Position numbers and translations under genes: made by a program. A stretch of DNA of 64,000 bases. Origin: DATMER01 sp963741305. Lineage in GTDB: Bacteria > Acidobacteriota > Thermoanaerobaculia > Multivoradales > UBA5704. The notes beneath the pieces are model-generated. The model had not been told where the DNA came from, ran no database searches, and saw only the letters and a list, made by a program, of their open reading frames with translations. The DNA lies in contig CAVUHL010000003.1 of the NCBI GenBank assembly GCA_963741305.1, positions 2,542,001 through 2,606,000 on the forward strand, read 5' to 3'. This document shows positions 1-34,111 of this stretch, in pieces. The stretch's first letter is position 1, and each line of letters starts with the position of its first letter.

Positions 1-1
1 G

Positions 2-3000
2 ATGGGCGGCCTGCGGCTGCGCCATCTGCCGCTGCCGCAGCACACGGCGCAGTTCGAGCTGACGCTCTCCATGGGCGAGGTGAACGGCGGCTTTGGCGGC
101 ACGCTCGACTACAACACCGACCTCTTCGACGCCGCCACGGCTGGACGCCTGGCGCGCAACCTCGCGGTGCTCCTGTCGGCCGCGGTCGCCGATCCGTCGC
201 GGCCCATCGCCGAGCTGCCGCTTCTCACCGGCGAGGAGCTGCGCGAGGTCGTGCACGGCTGGAACGCCGCCCACGCCACTCGTCCCGCGGTCCCGGTCCA
301 TCGCCTCTTCTCCGAGCGGGCGGCCGAGGCGCCGGACGCGGTCGCCGTGGTCTTCCGCGGCGAGCGAGTGACCTACGGCGAGCTCGATCGCCGCGCCGGC
401 CGCATCGCCGGCAAGCTTCGGGAGTTTGGCCCAGAGAGCCTCGTCGGCCTCTGCTCCGAGCGCTCGCCCGACCTGATCGCGGCGATCCTGGGCATCCTGC
501 GCTCCGGCGCCGGCTGGCTGCCGCTCGATCCCGAAACGCCCGCCGAGCGCCGCGCCTTCATGCTCCGCGATTCGGGCGCCGTGGAGCTTCCCGTTGGTGA
601 GAGTGAGGCGATCGCCGGACCAGAAACCCAGCCCGGAAACGTCGCCTGCGTCCTCTACACCTCGGGCTCGACCGGCGAGCCCAAGGGCGTGGTCCTGGAG
701 CACCGCCACCTGTCGGCCCTGGTCTCCTCCTTCGCCGAAAGCTACGCGCCGGGACCCGGCGACGCGATTCTGCCGCTCACGTCCATCGCCTCGGCGAGCT
801 TCGTGGGCGAGATCCTGCCGCTGCTCGCCACCGGCGGCACCGTGGTCCTCCCCGCCAAGGAGGAGATGCTCGGCGCCGCCTCGATCCTGGAGCTGGCGGC
901 GCGCCACGGCGTCACGATCCTGAGCACCGTGCCCTCGCTCCTGGCTATGCTCAACGCCGCGTCCGAAGAGCTGCCGCGCCTGCGCCTGGTGCTCTCCGGC
1001 GGCGAGGCCCTGGCGCCGGGAGACGTGGACCGGCTGCTCGGACGGACGCGGATCATCAACGGCTACGGCCTCACCGAGACCACGGTCTGCTCGACCATCC
1101 ACGAGGTAGAGGCCCGCGACCTGGAGGAGGGACGGACCCTGCCGATCGGCCGGCCGCTTGCCAACCACCGGATCTACGTGCTCGACGGCCGGCTCGCTCC
1201 ACGGCCGGCCGGCTGCGTGGGCGAGGTCTTCGTGGCCGGCGAGGGGGTGGCCCGCGGCTTCGCCGGCCGGCCCGCCGAAACGGCTCTGCGCTTCCTCCCC
1301 GATCCGTTCGTTGACGGCGAGCGCATGTACCGCACCGGCGATCTGGCTCGCTGGCGCTCGGACGGCAGCGCGCTGGAGTACCTGGGCCGCATCGATCATC
1401 AAGTCAAGATCCGCGGCCACCGCATCGAGCTGGGCGAAATCGAAGCTGCGCTCGGTCGCCATCCGGCCGTGCGCGAGGGCGCGGTCGCGTTGCGTGACAA
1501 ACAGCTCGTCGCCTGGGTCGTCCTCAACGGCAAGGTCCGCCCCTCTGAGCTTCTCGCCTTCCTGCGCGAACGGCTCCCGGCCCCCATGGTGCCCGCGGCA
1601 ATTATGGAGATCCCCGTCCTGCCGCTCAGCACGAACGGCAAGGTGGACACCGCATCCCTTCCGACTCCCGAACGTGCGAGCGAAGCAGGCCAGAACGCGC
1701 CGCGCGGCGAGATCGAGCGCGCCATTGCCGCAGTCTGGCAGGAGGCCCTCGGTGTACCACGGGTGGGCATCCACGACAACTTCTTCGACCTGGGCGGCCA
1801 CTCGCTCCTGATGGCCAAGGTCCACGCCCGCCTGCAGGAATTCCTGTCCGGCCTCTCGCTGATCGACCTGTTCAAGCACCCCACGATCGCGGCGCTCGCA
1901 CGCTCGCGTTCCGGCGAGACCGAGCCGGCCCCCACTGCCCGCCCGATCCCGACGGGCGAGCGCGTGGACATCGCGGTCATCGGCATGAGCGGCCGCTTCC
2001 CGGGCGCTCGCAACGTCCACGAGCTCTGGCGCAACCTGGTCGAGGGGACCGAGTCGATCAGCCGCTTCACGGACGAGCAGCTCCTGGAGGCCGGCGTCCC
2101 CCAGTCGCTGGTCGACAACCCCAACTACGTCAAGGCCAAGGGAATCCTGGGCGGGGTCGATCGGTTCGACGCGGCGTTCTTCGGCTTCAGCCCGCGCGGC
2201 GCCGAGCTGACCGATCCGCAACACCGGGTGTTCCTGGAGTGCGCTTGGGAAGCGCTCGAGACGGCCGGCTACGACTCCGCCCGTTATCCGGGACGTATCG
2301 GAGTATTCGCCGGCCAGAGCATGAACACCTACTGGCTCAACAACCTCTACCACCACATCGACCTCGTGGCCTCGCTCGACAGCCTGCAGGCCGCGATCGG
2401 TAACGACAAGGACAGCCTGACCACCGAGGTCTCATACCGTATGGACCTCAAAGGTCCGAGCGTGCTCGTCCAGTCCTCGTCCTCGACCTCGCTCACAGCG
2501 GTCCACTACGCCTGCCAGAGCCTCCGGCATGGCGAGTGCGAGATGGCGCTCGCGGGCGGCGTCTCCATCCACCTGCCGGAGGTCTCGGGCTACCTCTACC
2601 ACGAGGGTGGGACCACCGACCCGGAGGGGCACTGCCGTACCTTCGACGCCGAGGCCAAGGGGTTCGTCAGCGGCCACGGTGCCGGCGTCGTGGTGTTGAA
2701 GCGCCTGACCGATGCGTTGGCCGACGGCGACGACGTTCTCGCTGTGATCAAGGGCTCGGCATGCAACAACGACGGCTCGCACAAGGTGAGCTACATGGCA
2801 CCCAGCGTCGACGGCCACGCCGAGGTGGTGCGGCAGGCGCAGGAGTCGGCCGGCGTGACGCCCGAATCGATAACCTATGTAGAAGCCCACGGTACGGGCA
2901 CGCTGCTCGGCGACCCGATCGAGGTCGCGGCGCTCACCCAGGCCTTCCGCGCCGGCACGGACCGGACGGGCTTCTGCGCGCTGGGCTCGGTCAAGACGAA

Positions 3001-6000
3001 CATCGGCCACCTCGACACGGCGGCCGGCATCGCAGGACTCATCAAAACCGTCCTCTGCCTGAAGCACCGGACTGTGCCGGGCATCCTGCACTTCCGCAGC
3101 CCGAACCCGAAGATCGACTTCGAGTCGAGCCCCTTCTTCGTCAACAACAGCCTGCGTCCCTGGGAGACGCCGGATGGAATGCCCCGCCGGGCGGGCGTCT
3201 CCTCCCTCGGAATGGGCGGCACCAATACCCACGTGGTCCTGGAGGAAGCTCCCTCCCGCGAGGAGACGGAACAGCCGGCGCGCCCGCTCTCCCTCCTGGT
3301 CCTCTCGGCGCGCACCCCTACGGCCTTGGAGACGCTGACGGACGACCTCGCCAGCCATCTGCAAGTTCAGGAACAGGCGCTCGCTGACGTCGCCTGGACT
3401 CTCCAGACCGGGCGCAAGCTCTTCCCCCACCGGCGCACCGTGGTCGCCGCCACCGCACTCGAAGCGGCGGACCTGCTGGCCGCGCGCGACCCGGAGCGGG
3501 TGCTCACCGCGGCCGAGGAGCTGCGGGAACGGCCGGTCGCCTTTCTCTTCTCCGGCCAGGGAGCGCAGTACCCGGGCATGGGACGCGGGCTCTACGAGGT
3601 CGAGCCGGTCTTCCGTGAGGAGATCGACCGCGCCTCGGACCTGCTGCTCCCCCATCTCGGCCTGGACCTGCGCACGGTCCTCTATTCGGAAGATGCCGAG
3701 CGCCTGCGTCAGACCGCGCTCGCGCAGCCCGCGCTGTTCGCGGTCGAGCATGCCCTGGCCCGGCTCCTGATGAGCTGGGGCATCCGGCCGGATGCGCTCC
3801 TCGGCCACAGCGTGGGCGAGATCACCGCGGCCTGCCTGGCTGGCGTCTTCTCGCTCCCCGATGCCCTCGCCTTCGTGGCCCTGCGCGGCCGTCTGATGCA
3901 GGCGATGCCGCCGGGCGCCATGCTCGCCGTGCCGCTCCCGGAGCTCGAGGCCGAAGCGCTCGCCGCCTCTCACGGGGTGGCGCTCGCCGCGGTCAACCGG
4001 CCCGACATCACTGTGCTTTCGGGACCGAACGACGCAATCCAGGCGCTGACCGCGGAACTGGCCGCGCGGGGCATCGAGGGCCGGCCGCTCGTCACCTCGC
4101 ACGCCTTCCACTCCGCCATGATGGACCCGGTAGTCCCCGAACTGCGGGCTGCGGCCGCAAGCTTCGCTCTCCACCCGCCGCGCATCCCGTTCCCCTCGAA
4201 CCTGACTGGTACCTGGATCCGGCCCGAGGAGGCGACTGATCCAGACTATTGGGCGCGGCAGATGCGCGGCGCCGTGCGCTTCGCGGCCGGGGTCGCCGAG
4301 CTGCTTACCGAGCCCGGCCGGGCACTCGTCGAGGTCGGGCCGGGCAACGCGCTTGCCACGGCCGCGCGCCAGCACCCGCTCCGCGCCGCGACACAGCCTG
4401 TGCTCACCACCCTGCGCCACGCCCGGGAAAAGAAGGACGACTCGGGTCTGCTCTTCGAAACCGTGGGCCGGCTCTGGGCGGCCGGGGTGGAGGTCGACTG
4501 GCAGGGTTTCCACGCCGGCGCGCCGCGGCGGCGGGTGGAGCTGCCCACCCATCCGTTCGAGCGCCAGCGCTACTGGATCGAGCCCAAGAAGGCCGAGGAA
4601 GTGAGGCGGGGTCCCTCGGCGGATCTCGCGGACTGGTTCCACCTGCCCGTCTGGAAGCGGGCGGGGCGGCTGCAGCCCTCCGCGATCGAAGGGACCTGGC
4701 TCATCCTCGCGGACCGGGGCGGCCTGGGAGATCTCCTCGCCGCGAAGCTCCGCGCAGCCGGGGCCGAGGTGAGCGTCAGCGAGAGCATCCCGGAAGGTTT
4801 GTCCCCGGCGCAGATCGTCCACCTCCGCAGCCTCGACGCGGGGACGGTCGAAGAGGCCCTCGACCTCGGCTTCCTCGACGTGCTGTCCGTCGCCCGCGCC
4901 GCGTCGGCGCGCGGCTTGAAAGCCCGGCTCACGGTCGTCTCCGCGGGCGTCCACGAGGTGACCGGCGAGGAGGATTTGCGGCCCGAGCGGGCAACGCTCC
5001 TCGGTGCCGTCAAGGTCATCCCACGCGAAATGCCGGACCTGGCCTGCCGCGGCATCGACCTCCCCTGCTTCGATGCTTCGGCGATCCTGATCGGGCGGCT
5101 GCTCGCGGAAATCATCTCCGGTACGGAGCCAGTCGTGGCCCTGCGTGGCACCCACCGCTGGACTCAGGATTTCGAGCCCGTGCGCCTGGAAGGCGGCCAC
5201 GGCATTCCGGACGGCGGCGTCTACCTGATTACCGGCGGCCTGCGCGGGATCGGGGCCGCCATCGCTCTCCATCTCGCCCGGACCCGTCACGCGAAGCTGG
5301 TGCTCACCGGGCGCTCGGGCGGCTCCGTGCCCGAGTTGGAAGAGCTCGGCGCCGAGGTGCTGATCGGCGCGGCCGACGTGGCCGACCGCGCGTCTATGGA
5401 AAAGGTCGTCGCGGAGGCGCGGGCGCGCTTCGGAAGGATCGACGGCGTCTTCCACACCGCGGGCGTCCCGGGTGGCGGCTTGATCGAGCGGAGGACACGC
5501 GAAGAGTCGCTCGCGGTGCTCGCTCCCAAGGTGCAAGGCACTCTGGTTCTGGAGGAGCTGCTGGCGGACGATCCGCCTGCCTTCGTCGTCCTCTTCTCGT
5601 CGGTCACCTCGCTGCTGTCGCAGCCCGGGCAGGCCGACTACGCCGCGGCCAACGCCTTTCTCGACGCCTTCGCCGCCGCAGCGGCCTCGCGCGGCGGGCC
5701 ATTCACCCTCGCCGTGAACTGGGATGCCTGGAAAGAGACAGGCATGGCCGTGACGACCGCGGTTCCCGAAGCGCTCCGCGCCTGGCGCGAGGAGAGCCTG
5801 CGCCAGGGGCTCTCGACCGCCGAGGGGATCGAGGCGCTGGAGCGCGCGCTCGCCTCGGCCCACTCCCAGCTCGCGGTATCGAAGAAGGACTTCGCACGCG
5901 AGGTGCGCGACAGCTTCGACTCGAAGCCGCTGGCGGAGCTGGAGCTGGCGCCAGCCGCGGCATCGCACGCCCGGCCAAATCTCGGGAGCGCCTTCGTGGC

Positions 6001-6319
6001 GCCGCGCGGCGAGGTCGAGGAGCGGATCGCCGCGGTCTGGCAGGAGATCCTGGGCATCGAGCAGGTGGGTGCCCACGACAACTTCTTCGAGCTGGGCGGC
6101 AACTCGCTTGTCGGCTTGAAGGTGGTCTCGCGCCTGAAGGCCGAGTTGGGTGGCCAATCGGGAGTGGAGATTTCGGCCGTCCACCTCTTCGAAGGGCCGA
6201 CTGTGGCGGCGCTCGCGCGCCTGCTCGCGCCTGTAGAGGAGCCCCCTACGGAGGTCTACAACGAACGCCGCTCGCGCGGTGCCCAGCGCAGGGAGAAGCT
6301 GCGCGGGTTGAGGGGTTAG
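2..6319 (+). CDS. Hybrid NRPS-PKS, 5' truncated: (C)-A-T-KS-AT-KR-ACP
   Basis: The gene runs in from outside the window: the first ~85 residues are only the C-terminal tail of a condensation domain, so the ATG at position 2 is internal. Domains, by residue of the visible part: A ~97-560 (TSGSTGEPKG, NGYGLTETT, NGKVD), T ~570-640 (LGGHSL), KS ~653-1085, AT ~1182-1470 (GHSVGE, Ser1270; HAFH, a malonyl-type motif), KR ~1535-1925 (NADPH motif TGGLRGIG, catalytic Tyr1880 in DYAAAN), ACP ~1985-2068 (LGGNSL). No DH or ER is present, so the ketide should keep a hydroxyl. Two oddities: the A pocket has Ser where Asp235 is expected, and the KS has Ser827 in place of the catalytic Cys. The basic C-terminus (RRSRGAQRREKLRGLRG) looks like a docking tail. 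It is followed after 318 nt by the giant megasynthase on the same strand, its probable acceptor. Confidence 0.95.
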   Translation: MGGLRLRHLPLPQHTAQFELTLSMGEVNGGFGGTLDYNTDLFDAATAGRLARNLAVLLSAAVADPSRPIAELPLLTGEELREVVHGWNAAHATRPAVPVHRLFSERAAEAPDAVAVVFRGERVTYGELDRRAGRIAGKLREFGPESLVGLCSERSPDLIAAILGILRSGAGWLPLDPETPAERRAFMLRDSGAVELPVGESEAIAGPETQPGNVACVLYTSGSTGEPKGVVLEHRHLSALVSSFAESYAPGPGDAILPLTSIASASFVGEILPLLATGGTVVLPAKEEMLGAASILELAARHGVTILSTVPSLLAMLNAASEELPRLRLVLSGGEALAPGDVDRLLGRTRIINGYGLTETTVCSTIHEVEARDLEEGRTLPIGRPLANHRIYVLDGRLAPRPAGCVGEVFVAGEGVARGFAGRPAETALRFLPDPFVDGERMYRTGDLARWRSDGSALEYLGRIDHQVKIRGHRIELGEIEAALGRHPAVREGAVALRDKQLVAWVVLNGKVRPSELLAFLRERLPAPMVPAAIMEIPVLPLSTNGKVDTASLPTPERASEAGQNAPRGEIERAIAAVWQEALGVPRVGIHDNFFDLGGHSLLMAKVHARLQEFLSGLSLIDLFKHPTIAALARSRSGETEPAPTARPIPTGERVDIAVIGMSGRFPGARNVHELWRNLVEGTESISRFTDEQLLEAGVPQSLVDNPNYVKAKGILGGVDRFDAAFFGFSPRGAELTDPQHRVFLECAWEALETAGYDSARYPGRIGVFAGQSMNTYWLNNLYHHIDLVASLDSLQAAIGNDKDSLTTEVSYRMDLKGPSVLVQSSSSTSLTAVHYACQSLRHGECEMALAGGVSIHLPEVSGYLYHEGGTTDPEGHCRTFDAEAKGFVSGHGAGVVVLKRLTDALADGDDVLAVIKGSACNNDGSHKVSYMAPSVDGHAEVVRQAQESAGVTPESITYVEAHGTGTLLGDPIEVAALTQAFRAGTDRTGFCALGSVKTNIGHLDTAAGIAGLIKTVLCLKHRTVPGILHFRSPNPKIDFESSPFFVNNSLRPWETPDGMPRRAGVSSLGMGGTNTHVVLEEAPSREETEQPARPLSLLVLSARTPTALETLTDDLASHLQVQEQALADVAWTLQTGRKLFPHRRTVVAATALEAADLLAARDPERVLTAAEELRERPVAFLFSGQGAQYPGMGRGLYEVEPVFREEIDRASDLLLPHLGLDLRTVLYSEDAERLRQTALAQPALFAVEHALARLLMSWGIRPDALLGHSVGEITAACLAGVFSLPDALAFVALRGRLMQAMPPGAMLAVPLPELEAEALAASHGVALAAVNRPDITVLSGPNDAIQALTAELAARGIEGRPLVTSHAFHSAMMDPVVPELRAAAASFALHPPRIPFPSNLTGTWIRPEEATDPDYWARQMRGAVRFAAGVAELLTEPGRALVEVGPGNALATAARQHPLRAATQPVLTTLRHAREKKDDSGLLFETVGRLWAAGVEVDWQGFHAGAPRRRVELPTHPFERQRYWIEPKKAEEVRRGPSADLADWFHLPVWKRAGRLQPSAIEGTWLILADRGGLGDLLAAKLRAAGAEVSVSESIPEGLSPAQIVHLRSLDAGTVEEALDLGFLDVLSVARAASARGLKARLTVVSAGVHEVTGEEDLRPERATLLGAVKVIPREMPDLACRGIDLPCFDASAILIGRLLAEIISGTEPVVALRGTHRWTQDFEPVRLEGGHGIPDGGVYLITGGLRGIGAAIALHLARTRHAKLVLTGRSGGSVPELEELGAEVLIGAADVADRASMEKVVAEARARFGRIDGVFHTAGVPGGGLIERRTREESLAVLAPKVQGTLVLEELLADDPPAFVVLFSSVTSLLSQPGQADYAAANAFLDAFAAAAASRGGPFTLAVNWDAWKETGMAVTTAVPEALRAWREESLRQGLSTAEGIEALERALASAHSQLAVSKKDFAREVRDSFDSKPLAELELAPAAASHARPNLGSAFVAPRGEVEERIAAVWQEILGIEQVGAHDNFFELGGNSLVGLKVVSRLKAELGGQSGVEISAVHLFEGPTVAALARLLAPVEEPPTEVYNERRSRGAQRREKLRGLRG
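290..1920 (+). other. Module 1 of the left line: A-T with non-canonical pocket
   Basis: The adenylation domain has intact core motifs A3, A5, A8 and A10 and is followed by a normal T domain. Reading the GrsA-equivalent pocket positions by eye gives S-A-V-S-L-G-G-V-C. Asp235, which normally binds the substrate alpha-amino group, is Ser (codon 791-793). A-domain families that lack this Asp usually activate substrates without a free alpha-amine (aryl, hydroxy, keto or beta-amino acids); which one applies here cannot be read from sequence. Confidence 0.7.
1958..6205 (+). other. Module 2 of the left line: KS(Cys to Ser)-AT-KR-ACP
   Basis: The KS keeps both catalytic His motifs (EAHGTGT and TNIGH), but the active-site loop reads VQSSSSTSL instead of VQTACSTSL. 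The AT has a complete GHSVGE motif and the malonyl-type HAFH motif. The KR has its nucleotide motif, the FSS serine and the Tyr-Asn pair. If the KS cannot form an acyl-thioester, chain transfer must bypass it or this KS acts only as a decarboxylase or scaffold. Confidence 0.8.
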
Positions 6320-6563
6320 TGGAGTGCGTATTCCTCCTGGGGAGTCCCCGGTCATATGCCTTCATGGAGGATTTAAATGGATGACGCTCTCTTTATATAC
6401 CCAGCCACGGTGGATATATGGCAGAGCCTCGTCCCTCCCGCGGACGGGGCAGATCCATATGTGTGGCGCGTCCAGGTAATGGGGTGATGGCTTTTCCATA
6501 TACGTGGAGGCCGTGGATATTAGACAAAGGACCGCTTCATATACCAGTTGAGGAAAAATAATG

Positions 6564-6601
6564 GATAGACACCCCGGGCATATGGGTAGATATAGCTACC
6601 C
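6564..6601 (+). repeat. Single unit of a dispersed repeat with palindrome GGGTAG-N6-CTACCC
   Basis: GATAGAC (6564-6570), a 13-nt gap, then the inverted repeat GGGTAG / CTACCC (6584-6601, 6-nt loop ATATAG). The same arrangement, with the same 13-nt gap and 17 of 18 palindrome bases identical, occurs in reverse orientation in the tandem array at 40932-41111. It sits 36 nt before the start codon of the giant megasynthase. Confidence 0.7.
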
Positions 6602-6627
6602 ATTGTTTTCGCCCTCAGGCGCACACT

Positions 6628-6634
6628 AGGAGAG
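6628..6634 (+). promoter_or_regulatory. Ribosome binding site of the giant megasynthase
   Basis: AGGAGAG lies 3 nt before the ATG at 6638 (GGAG is 5 nt away). This fixes the start directly in front of the first KS, leaving only about ten residues before the domain and hence no long N-terminal docking region. Confidence 0.75.
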
Positions 6635-6637
6635 CAG

Positions 6638-33013
<26,376 letters not shown>

Positions 33014-33047
33014 AGTCACTCTCATAAAAAAACCATTCTGCTGCTGG

Positions 33048-33131
33048 TGACACGGACGAACACGGACAGGCATGCTGCTTCTGTCCTCTTTGTCCGTAAC
33101 CGTCCGTGTCAGCCCATGTCAGTCCGTGTTC
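33048..33131. repeat. Nested inverted repeats between convergent genes
   Basis: TGACACGGACG (33048-33058) pairs perfectly with CGTCCGTGTCA (33101-33111), and GAACACGGAC (33058-33067) with GTCCGTGTTC (33122-33131). The element lies between the ends of the giant megasynthase (+) and the small gene 33119-33475 (-), so it could act as a bidirectional terminator. Its right arm supplies the last codons and the stop of the small gene. Confidence 0.65.
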
Positions 33132-33475
33132 CGCGTGGGATCGGCCGGTCGAGGCACGCGCCGCTTGCGCACGGGCGTGACCCCAAACCCCACCAAAGCC
33201 TCGCTGTGGCCGCCGAAGTGGGCCTTCAGCGCAAACCGCAGCCGCGAGGCCGCGGCCCGCCCCTCGGGGATCACCTCCCGGCTGCGCTTGGCCGCCTGGC
33301 TGAGCTGAGCCCGGGCGCCAACCTTGACCACCGCCAGGTCCCTGCTCTCCTCAAGGAGATCCTCGAGCGGCTCCAGAAGACCCGAGTAGTCGGGCAAGTC
33401 ACTCCGGTTGCGGACCCCCCTGATCAGGCTGTCCCAATCGGCCATGAAATCGGGAAACGACGAAATCTCGGACAT
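33119..33475 (-). CDS. Small helical protein of unknown function (118 aa)
   Basis: No recognised domain. The protein is charged and largely helical in appearance, rich in Leu, Glu and Arg, with a middle region of coiled-coil character (LLEPLEDLLEESRDLAVV) and a basic segment near the end (FGVTPVRKRRVPRP). There is no signal peptide or membrane segment, so it is probably cytoplasmic. The start is supported by AAGGAG (minus strand) at the right distance from the ATG at 33475. Short proteins of this general layout occur as hypothetical proteins in Acidobacteria (from memory, not checked). The last residues (RNTD and the stop) are encoded inside an inverted repeat, so the C-terminus may have been altered by that element. 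Codon use and the ribosome binding site argue that it is real; a role in the biosynthetic cluster is not evident. Confidence 0.65.
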   Translation of the reverse strand: MSEISSFPDFMADWDSLIRGVRNRSDLPDYSGLLEPLEDLLEESRDLAVVKVGARAQLSQAAKRSREVIPEGRAAASRLRFALKAHFGGHSEALVGFGVTPVRKRRVPRPADPTRNTD

Positions 33476-33506
33476 GATGCTTCTCCTTTCTTAAGCTTCT
33501 GTATTT

Positions 33507-33520
33507 GCGCAAAGTTGCGC
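33507..33520. promoter_or_regulatory. 14-bp palindrome upstream of the small minus-strand gene
   Basis: GCGCAA-AG-TTGCGC, a perfect 6-bp dyad, lies about 31 nt upstream of the ATG at 33475 on the minus strand. Position and symmetry would suit an operator for a dimeric regulator, but no regulator gene is nearby. Confidence 0.35.
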
Positions 33521-33643
33521 CCTACATCTTCCATTTTAGACTTCAACGAGGGGCGTATGGTGCACCAGCCATGAAGACCTGTCAAGACCTTCTTGATCCT
33601 TACGATGATTTTATAGCCTCAGTTGCTTGCCCACGAGGGCGAA

Positions 33644-33772
33644 TCATGGCAAACTTCTCTCCGCCAGCCAGTAATGGAGGATCGGCAGAAGACGAAGGAG
33701 AGTATTCTTCTGCCGCTCGATCTCGCGCAGCAGATGCACACGCTCCAGCCGCTGCCGCTCGGGGTCCGGCAT
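33644..33772 (-). CDS. Possible 42-residue ORF or gene remnant
   Basis: Begins MPDPERQRLERVHLLREIER and ends at TGA (33644-33646). The amino-acid pattern is amphipathic helical and looks more protein-like than chance frames nearby. A stop (CAATAG) lies upstream in the same frame and no clear ribosome binding site is visible, so it may be the 3' remnant of a longer gene. Function unknown. Confidence 0.25.
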   Translation of the reverse strand: MPDPERQRLERVHLLREIERQKNTLLRLLPILHYWLAERSLP

Positions 33773-33913
33773 GATCCACCGGAGGGTGGGCGGCAGGCGC
33801 GCGGGGTCCGCCGGCAGGCGCGCGGGCTATTGCGAGTGCGGCCGGACCTCGCGGAGAAGCGGCAAGGGTTCGAGCGGAAGCCGACCGAGCTTCGTCAGCA
33901 CATGAAGGAAGGC

Positions 33914-33938
33914 GCTGGGCCCCCGCGCGGGGCCCAGC
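33914..33938. repeat. Perfect 10-bp hairpin
   Basis: GCTGGGCCCC / GGGGCCCAGC with a 5-nt loop CGCGC. It lies in non-coding DNA downstream of the haem-motif gene and has no T-tract on either side, so a terminator role is unproven. Confidence 0.5.
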
Positions 33939-34067
33939 CGACCGGCACCGTGGATGCGTCCACGCCTGCCGCGGGTTCTTTGACATTCGATGGACGCGAG
34001 GATGGGGGACCGGCTCTCCAGGGGCGGAGCCGTCCGCCTACCCCTCGTGTGTCTGCGAAAGGTTGGA

Positions 34068-34099
34068 CCGGCCCGGCCATCGCGAGACGGCCGGGCCGG
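34068..34099 (-). terminator. Hairpin terminator of the secreted haem-motif gene
   Basis: CCGGCCCGGCC (34068-34078) and GGCCGGGCCGG (34089-34099) form a perfect 11-bp stem with a 10-nt loop, starting 12 nt after the stop codon of the minus-strand gene. Only a weak T-rich stretch follows. Confidence 0.7.
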
Positions 34100-34111
34100 C
34101 AGGAACAAGGC

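Larger units (their letters stand above)
6320..6637. promoter_or_regulatory. AT-richer 318-nt spacer before the giant megasynthase gene
   Basis: This spacer is visibly AT-richer than its surroundings and has no convincing gene. The word CATAT recurs at 6456, 6497, 6538 and 6579, exactly 41 bp apart. It also holds CCATAT..GTGG words (6455-6466, 6496-6507) and one unit of the 42-bp repeat family (6564-6601). I see no clean -35/-10 pair. It probably carries the leader, and perhaps a promoter, of the downstream 26-kb gene. Confidence 0.45.
33476..34111. other. 636-nt intergenic region, mostly without genes
   Basis: The part next to the small minus-strand gene is AT-richer and contains a 14-bp palindrome and a minus-strand TTGACA (33580-33585) that could belong to its promoter; no good -10 goes with it. 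The rest is GC-rich, with a possible 42-codon minus-strand frame (33644-33772), a strong hairpin (33914-33938), a repeated GGCAGGCGCGCGGG word near 33790-33830, and the terminator of the next gene (34068-34099). Confidence 0.6.

Noticed and set aside
2432..6355. Antisense open frame of about 1300 codons opposite the first NRPS-PKS
   Set aside because: Same antisense effect; the sense strand has unmistakable KS, AT, KR and ACP motifs.
33476..34111. Insertion-sequence remnant
   Set aside because: No transposase motif, terminal inverted repeat or target duplication could be found; the hairpins are explained as terminators or isolated palindromes.
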